Positions 55,701 to 63,598 of a DNA stretch of 64,000 nt are shown piece after piece. How positions within the stretch are numbered: position 1 is the stretch's first letter; every line of letters begins with the position of its first letter. The stretch comes from Bradyrhizobium diazoefficiens (lineage in GTDB: Bacteria > Pseudomonadota > Alphaproteobacteria > Rhizobiales > Xanthobacteraceae), in contig NZ_CP067041.1 in assembly GCF_016599855.1 (NCBI RefSeq), positions 3,596,001-3,660,000 on the forward strand, written 5' to 3'. A model generated the notes under the pieces. That model was not told the DNA's origin and did no database searches. It saw nothing but the letters and a program-made list of their open reading frames with translations. The position numbers and the translations under genes are program-made.

Positions 55701-55823
55701 ATTCCCGCGCAGTTGCTTGCGTTGTGCGGTCTCGAAGTCAAACTCTTCGACGCGATTGCCGCGGACCACGACGACCCGGGTCTCTTCCGGGTGGGTGGCA
55801 TCGATCAACATCTTGTTGGGCAT
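52719..55823 (-). CDS. rne: Ribonuclease E/G with His/Asp-rich insertion
   Basis: The 1034-residue endoribonuclease is central to mRNA decay and rRNA/tRNA processing. The N-terminal S1 domain starts at about 36 (LRGNIYLAKVTRVEPSLQAA) and is interrupted by about 240 residues holding a tract at 171-229 that is about 25/60 His with many Asp, then acidic stretches. S1 resumes at RQYKIQEVIKRRQVMLVQVV. The catalytic DNase I-like part has VSIDVNSGRST and LIVIDFIDMDEKRNNRAVER. The Zn-link is DPCPHCGGTGH. The C-terminal 300 residues are disordered, Arg- and Glu-rich, as in degradosome scaffolds. It is transcribed from a long leader. Confidence 0.96.
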   Translation of the reverse strand: MPNKMLIDATHPEETRVVVVRGNRVEEFDFETAQRKQLRGNIYLAKVTRVEPSLQAAFVEYGGNRHGFLAFSEIHPDYYQIPVADRQALIEAEEQAHREAEEESENRSHGRRRSRHRNARRRGHGERVRSDIIEGLDVGADPAAQPVEGQALPQHAEGISYEGEHLHADAEHHGEYEDHDHHGHDHHDHDHGDHGHDDHEHDDHHAHDDEHAHDHDDHGHDHDHDHADETPAPVAAIGAEPVVAAEAVAEPEEALASEAHADALADAVTSAAEPADAVYAAGDTADAPHAEITETGDEEDDEDEDGEDAEEEHVESVGGDDVLEEVPERTFRPRRQYKIQEVIKRRQVMLVQVVKEERGNKGAALTTYLSLAGRYAVLMPNTARGGGISRKITSAQDRSRLKEVVQDLDVPEGMGIILRTAGAARTKPEIKRDFEYLIRMWETVRDLTLKSQAPTLVYEEGSLIKRSLRDLYNKEIDEIQVAGESGYREARDFMKMLMPANVGAVKQYRDGQPLFSRMGVESQLDAMFSPTVQLRSGGYIVINQTEALVSIDVNSGRSTREHHIEDTALKTNLEAAEEVARQLRLRDLAGLIVIDFIDMDEKRNNRAVERKLSDCLRQDRARIQVGRISHFGLLEMSRQRIRASVLESSTDPCPHCGGTGHVRSVSSVALQLLRGLEEILMKGATHNLVVRTRTDVALYVLNHKRGHLRDLENGFKVTLSVIADPSVSGPQAYVIDRGEQVHTLEAAKALLAAQAAASPPPLPEEAYEDEEFDAELESEVETEETEGLSEEQAAGEATPEQDGQRRKRRRRRRGRGGQRDGEAREDGAPASPEGAVAGEGEEDAEAEPEGEEGEEQAARGEQQGADARRRRRGRRGGRRRRGGGEEGLAGSIGDELGGNPPSEATDAVADFDSSGSETAPSIAHSEHIAPVEPQMSQPEPYTPAPVETPVQPAPAAAVAEEEPTSDEKAARRRSTVREKVSFLSSSPSEPTTPVAAAPEPAAPPAPAPAPEPAAEPRAAPRRAGWWSRRFGGGE

Positions 55824-56530
55824 GTCTTAACTCTTGGAGGCGGCGGGCGCGATCGACCGTGGGCGCGAAGAGCGCTGCCGGGTGACGCGACGGTCCACCT
55901 GATTCGGGGGTGAGAGGAAGGCCGAAACGCCGTCTCTCGCGCCTTGCCGAACCGGAAGCTTCAGGACCGAAGCGACGCGCGGGATTTTCACTCCGCAGCG
56001 TCGCGAAACGTCCTTTAGAATTCGTCGGCACAGTCTGGCGCATCAAGCGTCGGCCCGTATGAAACATTGGGCGGCGGGGCCGCCCCTCAATCAGTTGCTG
56101 CTGGCCAGGCATGGCGCGAGTGCGCTCGCCTTTGGGAATTACGAACCGCTCCCTTGGGATCAAGGGACCGGGTAACGGGTTACGTCGCTGTCAGAACCGT
56201 CCCGGAAACACAGTGGTAACCGGAAACCGTCCGCCGCCGGGGCTTGCCCCGCTCCACCTCGCTGCCGCGCACCGCGCTGGTCTTAGAGGGGAACGGAAAA
56301 ACGCTGGAATTCCCAAACCTTGGGCGTTCCGGCGCTGCACCGGGAGGCTGAACGCGACACAACCGGAAATATCGGCCGTCAGCATTCCGTACATACGAGG
56401 AATGAGCCATCCGTGCAAGGGAGCGTCGCACGCCGGTCACAGTCGCAGAGTTTCGCGTTTTCGTCATTAAGGATCGATTAACCCTGTGGTTCTATTGCGT
56501 TAAAGAGGGCTGCTCGGAGGCACGGATTCG
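55824..56530. other. Divergent intergenic region of rne and amiC
   Basis: 707 nt without a supported gene. The side next to rne is probably its 5' UTR (a long rne leader is usual for autoregulation); a CCCTTG/CAAGGG hairpin lies at 56151-56166. The side next to amiC holds the CtrA-type site. Confidence 0.5.
56467..56482 (+). promoter_or_regulatory. Full CtrA-type binding site upstream of amiC
   Basis: TTAA-N7-TTAAC, matching the alphaproteobacterial CtrA consensus exactly, 48 nt before the GTG start of amiC. A GCGTTAAAG half-like sequence follows at about 56498. Confidence 0.55.
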
Positions 56531-57829
56531 GTGGCGAGCCGCACAAATCAACGGGTTTTGCTGGGGTTTGCGCTTCTGTGCGCCGCAGCATTGCCGTGCG
56601 CCGATTCCACGCGTCTGAGCGCGGCCGAGAGCCCATCGCAACCCTCTGTTGCGACGGTAAATTTTCCGATTGCTACGGCCGCGCGCCTGGCCGGCGACGG
56701 CAAGCAGACCCGCTTTATTCTCGACCTCGACCAGACCGTCAGCTTCCGCGCCACGACGCTCGCCGATCCCTACCGCGTCGTGATCGACGTTCCCCAGGTC
56801 AATTTTCAGCTGGCGCCGGGCACCGGGGCCGGGCGAGGGCTGGTCAAGGCCTTCCGCTACGGGTTGGTCATGCCGGGCGGCTCCCGAATCGTTTTCGACC
56901 TGACCGGACCGGCCAAGATCACCAATTCTTACGTGCTCGAGGCGGCCAATGGCCAGCCGGCCCGGCTGGTGCTCGAGCTGGAGGAGGTCGACCGCGCGGC
57001 GTTCGTGTCGACACCCGCTCCAGAGAATCGTCCTGAGCTGCGGCCGACCATCGCCGCGGTACCGCCGGCAACGGTTCCTGCTATCCCGGAACCGGCACAG
57101 CAGAAGCCGGCGGCGGCTTCCGATGGCCGTCCGGTCGTCGTGATCGACCCGGGCCATGGCGGCATCGACAACGGGACCCAGTCGAGCGGCGAGAGCGAGA
57201 AGAACCTGGTGCTGGCCTTTGGCCTAGCGCTACGCGACCGGCTGGAAAAGGCGGGCAAATATCGGGTGGTGATGACACGGGACGACGACACCTTCATTCC
57301 GCTCAATGACCGGAGCAAAGTCGCCCGCAATCTGAATGCCGCGCTGTTCGTCTCGATCCACGCCGATGCGCTGCCGAAAGCCGAGGGCGACGCGCAGGGC
57401 GCCACCATCTACACGCTCTCGGACAAGGCGTCCGATGCCGAGGCCCAGCGCCTGGCGGATGCCGAAAACCGCGCCGACGCGATTGCCGGCTTCAATCTCG
57501 CGGAAGAGCCGACCGACGTCGCCGACATCCTGATCGACCTGACGCAGCGGGAAACGCGCACCTTTTCAAATCGTTTTGCGCATCTGCTGATGGGCGAAAT
57601 GAAGTCGACCGTACGGATGCACAAGCATCCCCTGAAGTCGGCCGGTTTCCGGGTGCTGAAGGCCCCGGACGTGCCCTCGGTGCTGGTCGAGATCGGCTAC
57701 GTCTCCAACAAGGACGACCTCGCGCACCTCGTCTCCGAGGGCTGGCGGTCGCGCGCGGTGGGCGCGATGGCCCAGGCGATCGACACATTCTTGGCCAAGC
57801 GGATGGCGACGGCGGGCGCCGGTAATTGA
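56531..57829 (+). CDS. amiC: N-acetylmuramoyl-L-alanine amidase (AmiC-type), GTG start
   Basis: The 432-residue periplasmic cell-wall hydrolase has a signal peptide (about 1-30), an AMIN domain (about 45-160; septal peptidoglycan targeting) and an Amidase_3 catalytic domain (about 200-425). The zinc ligands sit in VVVIDPGHGGIDNGT and FVSIHADAL, and the catalytic Glu in SVLVEIGYVSN. It cleaves the amide between MurNAc and the peptide stem during daughter-cell separation. The GTG start has GGAG upstream. A CtrA-type site lies in front, which would tie it to the cell cycle. PBP1A and prfB follow. Confidence 0.94.
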   Translation: MASRTNQRVLLGFALLCAAALPCADSTRLSAAESPSQPSVATVNFPIATAARLAGDGKQTRFILDLDQTVSFRATTLADPYRVVIDVPQVNFQLAPGTGAGRGLVKAFRYGLVMPGGSRIVFDLTGPAKITNSYVLEAANGQPARLVLELEEVDRAAFVSTPAPENRPELRPTIAAVPPATVPAIPEPAQQKPAAASDGRPVVVIDPGHGGIDNGTQSSGESEKNLVLAFGLALRDRLEKAGKYRVVMTRDDDTFIPLNDRSKVARNLNAALFVSIHADALPKAEGDAQGATIYTLSDKASDAEAQRLADAENRADAIAGFNLAEEPTDVADILIDLTQRETRTFSNRFAHLLMGEMKSTVRMHKHPLKSAGFRVLKAPDVPSVLVEIGYVSNKDDLAHLVSEGWRSRAVGAMAQAIDTFLAKRMATAGAGN

Positions 57830-58055
57830 GAAGGGAATGCCGGGTCCGCTGTTAAGCCCTAGTTTGGCCACAGCGGGCGCTTTATAGAAACGACGCAGGG
57901 GGTTCCGGAATCGACGAGAATCCCGTTCGGCAAGCGTCTTTCGGTCCGGCATTGATGGTATTGAGTAGGCCGGTGAATTCGCGACGTGACGATGGCGCCG
58001 CTTTTTGGTTAAGGCGCCTTGAGGCTGATCCAGGGATTGAACGGATAAATACATA

Positions 58056-60563
58056 ATGCGCTTGCTTGTGCGGTTCATGGGCTTCCTGTTCGCCGCGGGA
58101 ACGGTGTTGTTCCTTGTCGGTGTCGGAGCCGTGGCAGGCCTGATCTGGCATTTCTCCAAGGACTTGCCTGACTACTCTCAGCTTCAGGATTACGAGCCGC
58201 CGGTGATGACCCGCGTGCACGCGGTCGATGGCTCGCTGCTCGGCGAATACGCCAAGGAGCGGCGGCTTTATTTGCCGATCCAGGCGGTGCCGAAGCTCGT
58301 GATCAACGCGTTCCTCGCCGCCGAAGACAAGAATTTCTACGAGCATGGCGGCATCGATTACACCGGCATGGCGCGCGCGGGTCTGCTCTATTTGCAGAAC
58401 TACGGCTCCAACCGCCGTCCGCAGGGTGCATCCACCATCACCCAGCAGGTTGCCAAGAACTTCCTTCTGACCAACGAAGTCTCGTTCGCGCGCAAGATCA
58501 AGGAAGCCTTGCTCGCGATGCGGATCGAGAAGACCTATTCGAAGGACAAGATCCTCGAGCTCTATCTGAACGAAATCTATCTCGGCCTCGGCGCTTACGG
58601 CATCGCGGCCGCATCGCTGGTCTATTTCGACAAGTCGGTGAACGAGCTCACCGTGGCGGAAGCCGCCTACCTCGCGGCGCTGCCGAAGATGCCCGCAACG
58701 CTGCATCCGGTGCGCAACCGCGATCGCGCCATCGAGCGCCGCAATTATGTGATCGACCGCCTCCAGGAGAACGGCTGGATCAAGCAGGCTGACGCCGACA
58801 AGGCGCGCAAGGAGCCGCTGGTCGTCACCAACCGTTCCAACGGCGCCCACACCTTCGCCGGCGAATATTTCGCAGAGGAAGTCCGCCGCGACATCTTCGA
58901 GCGTTATGGCGAGAAGAAGCTGTACGAGGGCGGTCTCTCCGTGCGCACCACGCTCGATCCGAAGATCCAGGTCATGGCGCGCAAGACCATGGTTGCCGGC
59001 CTCGTGAATTACGACGAGCAGCAGGGCTATCGCGGCGCCATCAGCAAGCTCGATATTTCGGGCGACTGGGGCGTGAAGCTCGCCGAGATCAAGTCGCTCT
59101 CCGACATCTCGCCGTGGCGCATGGCGGTGGTGCTGGAGACCAGTGACCAGTCGGCGCGCATCGGCTTCCAGCCGAGCCGGGAGCTCGGCGGCGCCGTCAG
59201 CAAGCAGCGTGAGACCGGCCTCGTCACGCTCGACGGCGTGCGCTGGGCGAGGGCGGCCCAGGGCAACACCAAGGGCAAGACGCCGACGTCGGTGGCGCAG
59301 GTGCTGCAGCCCGGCGACGTGGTTTATGCGGATCCGCTCTACAGCAAGGAAGGACAGCCGGTCGAAGGCCAGTACCGTCTGCGCCAGATTCCCGAAGTGT
59401 CGGGCGCGATGGTGGTGATGGACCCCTGGACCGGCCGCGTGCTCGCCATGGTCGGCGGCTTCTCGTTCGACCAGAGCCAGTTCAACCGCGCCACGCAGGC
59501 CTACCGGCAGCCCGGTTCGTCCTTCAAGCCGATCGTCTATTCGGCCGCGCTCGACAACGGCTACACGCCTTCGACCGTCGTGCTCGATGCACCGATCGAA
59601 ATCGACCAGGGCCAGGGCGCCGGAGTCTGGCGGCCTGAAAACTTCTCGGTGAACAAATATCAGGGACCGGTGACGCTGCGGAATGCGTTGCGGCAATCCC
59701 TCAACACGGTGACGGTGCGCCTTGCGCAGGACATCGGCATGCCCCTGATCGGCGAATATGCGCGCCGGTTCGGCGTCTATGACGAACTGCCGAACTATCT
59801 CTCCTACGCACTCGGCGCCGGCGAGACCACGGCGATGCGCATGGTCACGGCCTATTCGATGCTCGCCAATGGCGGCCGCCGCGTGAAGCCGACCCTGATC
59901 GACCGCATCCAGGACCGCTACGGCCACACCATCTTCAAGCACGACCAGCGCGAATGCCGCGGCTGCGATGCGCCCGGCGGCTGGAAGAACCAGCCCGAGC
60001 CGCAGCTGATCGACCGTCGCGAGCAGGTGCTGGACTCCATGACCGCCTATCAGATCACCGAGCTGCTGGAAGGCGTGGTCCAGGCCGGTACGGCAACCGT
60101 CGTGAGGGAAGTCGGCAAGCCGATCGCGGGCAAGACCGGTACGACCAACGAGGCCAAGGACGCCTGGTTCGTCGGCTTCTCGCCCGATATCGCGGTCGCC
60201 ATCTACATGGGCTACGACAAGCCGCGACCGCTCGGCAAAGGCAACGCCGCGACCGGCGGCCATCTGGCCGCGCCCATCGCGCGCGATTTCCTCAAGCTCG
60301 CGCTCGCCGACAAGCCCGCCGTTCCGTTCAAGGTGCCGGCCGGCATCAAGCTGATCCGCGTCGTCGCCAAGACCGGCATGCGCGCCGGCCCCGGCGAGAC
60401 CAGTGGAACCATTTTGGAAGCCTTCAAGCCGGGCACGGCGCCGCCGGATAATTACTCCGTCATCGGCGTTGCCGACGCCGACGGCCGTGGCGTGCCGCCA
60501 TCGCAACAGCAGCCGCCGGATTCCGGCTTCTTCATGCGGCCGGGCACTGGCGGGCTGTACTAG
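58056..60563 (+). CDS. mrcA: Penicillin-binding protein 1A (bifunctional transglycosylase/transpeptidase)
   Basis: The 835-residue class A PBP polymerises and cross-links peptidoglycan. There is one N-terminal anchor (about 5-32) and a GT51 domain with AAEDKNFYEHGGIDYTG and QGASTITQQVAKNF. The OB-like insert is at about 300-430, and the transpeptidase has SSFKPIVYSA (SxxK), a QSLNTV SxN motif and GKTGTTNEAKDAW (KTG). It is of full length with ATG at 58056, though the ribosome-binding site is weak. Downstream of amiC and upstream of prfB, a conserved alphaproteobacterial order. Confidence 0.95.
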   Translation: MRLLVRFMGFLFAAGTVLFLVGVGAVAGLIWHFSKDLPDYSQLQDYEPPVMTRVHAVDGSLLGEYAKERRLYLPIQAVPKLVINAFLAAEDKNFYEHGGIDYTGMARAGLLYLQNYGSNRRPQGASTITQQVAKNFLLTNEVSFARKIKEALLAMRIEKTYSKDKILELYLNEIYLGLGAYGIAAASLVYFDKSVNELTVAEAAYLAALPKMPATLHPVRNRDRAIERRNYVIDRLQENGWIKQADADKARKEPLVVTNRSNGAHTFAGEYFAEEVRRDIFERYGEKKLYEGGLSVRTTLDPKIQVMARKTMVAGLVNYDEQQGYRGAISKLDISGDWGVKLAEIKSLSDISPWRMAVVLETSDQSARIGFQPSRELGGAVSKQRETGLVTLDGVRWARAAQGNTKGKTPTSVAQVLQPGDVVYADPLYSKEGQPVEGQYRLRQIPEVSGAMVVMDPWTGRVLAMVGGFSFDQSQFNRATQAYRQPGSSFKPIVYSAALDNGYTPSTVVLDAPIEIDQGQGAGVWRPENFSVNKYQGPVTLRNALRQSLNTVTVRLAQDIGMPLIGEYARRFGVYDELPNYLSYALGAGETTAMRMVTAYSMLANGGRRVKPTLIDRIQDRYGHTIFKHDQRECRGCDAPGGWKNQPEPQLIDRREQVLDSMTAYQITELLEGVVQAGTATVVREVGKPIAGKTGTTNEAKDAWFVGFSPDIAVAIYMGYDKPRPLGKGNAATGGHLAAPIARDFLKLALADKPAVPFKVPAGIKLIRVVAKTGMRAGPGETSGTILEAFKPGTAPPDNYSVIGVADADGRGVPPSQQQPPDSGFFMRPGTGGLY

Positions 60564-60670
60564 CGGATAACGCCGGAGACAGGCGAGGCGGGCGGTTGCG
60601 CTTTGGCGCTGCCGCCGCTACATCCCGTTGCAATCAGAAGCGGAACATTTCCGCGAGAGCAGAGAACGAC

Positions 60671-61802
60671 ATGCGCGCCGAAATCGAACGGTTGGTAGAA
60701 GAGATCAAGCAGTCGGTCGGGCTGCTGAGGAGGCATCTTTGACGTCGAGAAATCGACGGCGCGCCTGGCTGAGCTGAACAAGCTCGCAGAAGATCCCAAT
60801 CTCTGGAACGATCCCCAGAAAGCCCAGAAACTGATGCAGGAGCGCACCTCGCTGGAGGATTCGCTTTCGGGCATCGGCAAGGTCGAGCAGGAGCTCGAAG
60901 ACGACATCGGCATGATCGAGCTCGGCGAGGCCGAGGGCGATGCCGGCGTCGTGGCCGAAGCTGAAGCCGCGCTCAAGAACCTCAAGAAGGAAGTGGCGCG
61001 GCGCGAGCTCGAGGCGCTGCTGTCCGGCGAGGCCGATCGCTTCGATTCCTATCTCGAAGTCCATGCCGGCGCGGGCGGCACCGAGAGCCAGGACTGGGCG
61101 CAGATGCTGCTCCGCATGTACACGCGCTGGGCCGAGACCCACGGCTTCAAGGTCGAATTCCTCGAAGAGTCCGAGGGCGAAGAGGCCGGCATCAAGTCCG
61201 CGACGATCCAGGTCTCCGGCCACAATGCGTATGGCTGGCTCAAGACAGAGGCCGGCGTGCACCGGCTGGTGCGCATCTCGCCGTTCGATTCCAACGCGCG
61301 GCGGCATACGTCTTTTTCCAGCGTGCAGGTGTTTCCGGTCATCGACGACAGCATCAAGATCGACATCAAGGAATCCGATGTTCGCACTGATACCATGCGG
61401 TCGGGCGGGGCCGGCGGCCAGCACGTCAACAAGACCGAATCCGCGGTGCGTCTGACGCATATCCCGACTGGCGTTGCGGTGGTCTGCCAGGCCGGCCGCT
61501 CGCAGCACAAGAACCGGGCGCAGGCCTGGGACATGCTGCGCGCGCGGCTTTACGAGATGGAGCTGAAGAAGCGCGAGGAGAAGGCCGCGGCCGATCAGGC
61601 CGCCAAGACCGATATCGGCTGGGGCCACCAGATCCGCTCCTATGTGCTGCAGCCCTATCAGATGGTGAAGGATCTGCGCACGGGCGTGCAGACCTCCGAC
61701 ACGTCGGGCGTCCTCAACGGCGAGCTCGACGACTTCATGGCCGCAACCTTGGCGCAGCGCGCCTTCGGGATCCCCGGCGCTGACATCGAGGATGTGGACT
61801 AA
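60671..61802 (+). CDS. prfB: Peptide chain release factor 2, with programmed +1 frameshift
   Basis: Release factor 2 recognises UGA and UAA. The first frame starts at ATG 60671 ([20 protein letters not shown]...) and meets TGA at codon 24, 60740-60742. The downstream frame starts at GAC 60741 and runs to 61802, giving about 376 residues in total. The second part has the GGQ loop [18 protein letters not shown] and the anticodon-mimic region. The slippery CTT TGA C and an internal AGGAGG three bases upstream match the classical autoregulatory site, so this is not a sequencing error. It follows the PBP1A gene by 107 nt. Confidence 0.97.
60728..60742 (+). promoter_or_regulatory. Programmed +1 frameshift site of prfB
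   Basis: AGGAGG (60728-60733), CAT, CTT (60737-60739), TGA (60740-60742), then C. The Shine-Dalgarno-like spacing to CTT is identical to that of Escherichia coli prfB. Confidence 0.95.
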
Positions 61803-61804
61803 TC

Positions 61805-62686
61805 ATGCCCCGAATTGCCTTCATCGGATTGGGGCGGATGGGCCAAGGCATGGCCGGCCGCTACCTCGATGCCGGCTTCACGGTGACGCTGTGGAATCGC
61901 AGCAAATCGAAGGCCGAAGACCTGATCGCGCGCGGCGCGACATGGGCGACCTCGCCTGAGGATGCCGCGATCGATGCCGACGCCGTCGTGACCATGGTCG
62001 CCGACGACGAAGCCTCGCGCGCGGTCTGGCTCGGCCCCGAGGGCGCAGCCAAGACGGCAAAGGCCGGCACCATCGCGATCGAATGCTCCACCGTCTCCTA
62101 TGACCACGCCCGCGAGATGGGCCGCGAGATGAACGCGCGCGGGCTGATCTATATCGACTGCCCCGTCACGGGGTTGCCGGATGCGGCAGCGGCCGGAAAG
62201 TTGACGCTGCTCGTTGGCGCTGACGCGGCCGATCTCGAACGAGCGCGCCCCTACCTCGAACCGATCGGCGCGACCATCCGCCATTTCGGCGCGGTCGGCT
62301 CCGGCACGGTCTACAAGCTCATCAACAATCTCTTGGGCGCGATCCAGATCGCCGGACTCGCCGAGGGCCTGGCGATCGCCGAGCAGGCCGGTCTCGACAT
62401 GAAGCTGGTGCTGGAATCGATCCAGGCGGGCGTCGCTGCGAGTCCCCAGGTGCAGCGCCATTCCAAACGCATGGTTGCCCGCGATTTCAGCGGCGCGACG
62501 TTCACGGCCGCACTGCGGCACAAGGATGCCGCCTATGCCGTCAAACTTGCCGAGGGCCTGCTGGCCGACAAGCCGCTGGTCGCGCGCGCCGCGGTCGAAT
62601 CCTATGCGCGATCAACGGCAGCGATGCCTGACGACGACGAAGGCAGGATGATCGAGCTGGTGTCGCGACCGAAGAAGCCGTCATGA
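61805..62686 (+). CDS. NAD(P)-dependent beta-hydroxyacid dehydrogenase (3-HIBDH family)
   Basis: A 293-residue protein of the 3-hydroxyisobutyrate/tartronate-semialdehyde reductase family, with N-terminal Rossmann motif FIGLGRMGQGMAGRYL at 6-21, substrate loop IDCPVTGLPDAAAAGKLTLL, and catalytic Lys in YKLINNLLG. The exact substrate is open. It starts 2 nt after the prfB stop, so the two are probably cotranscribed even though the functions differ. The ATG at 61805 is unambiguous. Confidence 0.9.
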   Translation: MPRIAFIGLGRMGQGMAGRYLDAGFTVTLWNRSKSKAEDLIARGATWATSPEDAAIDADAVVTMVADDEASRAVWLGPEGAAKTAKAGTIAIECSTVSYDHAREMGREMNARGLIYIDCPVTGLPDAAAAGKLTLLVGADAADLERARPYLEPIGATIRHFGAVGSGTVYKLINNLLGAIQIAGLAEGLAIAEQAGLDMKLVLESIQAGVAASPQVQRHSKRMVARDFSGATFTAALRHKDAAYAVKLAEGLLADKPLVARAAVESYARSTAAMPDDDEGRMIELVSRPKKPS

Positions 62687-62880
62687 CGCGCTAGCTGAGC
62701 GCCTTGTTGTCTCAATTTGCGATCTGTGGACCATTATTAGATGATAGATGGTGCGGTTGCCGCTGCAGGCAAAAACACTGAAGATGGCCCTTCAGAAATG
62801 CGGGAAGTGTAAGAAGAGTGCTAGATAACGGCTAGTTTGTCGCAAAAGCCTGCGGAGGACGCGTTACGGGAGCCGGGCAG

Positions 62881-63489
62881 ATGGGGGGACCACGTAAGAG
62901 CCGGAAGCGCGCAAAGCAACGTAGCACGGCGATACCGCCGCCACTCTCGACCGCGCCTCTTGCTCGCGACTATAGCAGCCCCACGGCCTTACTTGAACTC
63001 GTAAAACGATGGATTTCTGGCCTACCTGGCGGGAAACCTTTTCTACTACTCTGCGGCGTTTGCAGTTTGATAGTCTCTGGCTGGACAATTACTGGCGTCG
63101 GCCGCAGCCTTTACGAGGACACGATTCCTCGAGTCCACGTGTTCGGCAGCAACCCGAACGATCCCTTCGCCCTTCCATTTACGGTTACGAACCCAAGCGA
63201 TTGGTTTGACATGAAGCAGGTCGCATGGACTTGCTTCATATCCGAAGCGAGGTCTCCCGATGGCCGGACAGGAATTGTAAATCTAGGGATAATGACCGGC
63301 GGTAGCTCGGGTGCAAAAGACATTGTCGCCCGCAAGCAAACCGATGGGTTTCGTTGTCGTATCGGTGGTGTCGCGAATGCCCGTATTACGGCGCAGGTGA
63401 GATACAAGACTTTGTGGTTTGACCGCACTCCAGTAGAGACTGAATTTACGTGGATATCAGGGCGCTGGTTCGAGGGTAAGCTGCACTAG
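62881..63489 (+). CDS. Hypothetical single-pass membrane protein, 202 aa
   Basis: A basic N-terminus (GGPRKSRKRAKQR) is followed by a Pro/Ala stretch, one hydrophobic helix at about 52-73 (KPFLLLCGVCSLIVSGWTIT) and a C-terminal domain of about 125 residues with mixed charge. I recognise no family. Base composition is less GC-rich than the neighbours and the intergenic region upstream is AT-rich, hinting at transfer. An ATG at 62881 lacks a strong ribosome-binding site. Confidence 0.6.
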   Translation: MGGPRKSRKRAKQRSTAIPPPLSTAPLARDYSSPTALLELVKRWISGLPGGKPFLLLCGVCSLIVSGWTITGVGRSLYEDTIPRVHVFGSNPNDPFALPFTVTNPSDWFDMKQVAWTCFISEARSPDGRTGIVNLGIMTGGSSGAKDIVARKQTDGFRCRIGGVANARITAQVRYKTLWFDRTPVETEFTWISGRWFEGKLH

Positions 63490-63598
63490 AACCGCGCAGC
63501 TCATGCGATTTCACCACGCGGAAAACCTTGCCGCTTGCCAGTCGGCGGCCGCCTTGCGACACTCTCTTCAAAACAAGAACTACATAGGGGAGAGACCG

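Noticed and set aside
54135..55913. 592-codon plus-strand frame opposite rne with hydrophobic-looking runs
   Set aside because: The Val/Met/Ile runs are the complement of the His/Asp tract, not real membrane helices.
57882..60506. 874-codon minus-strand frame opposite the PBP1A gene
   Set aside because: Antisense shadow of mrcA, with no homology-like motifs and no start context.
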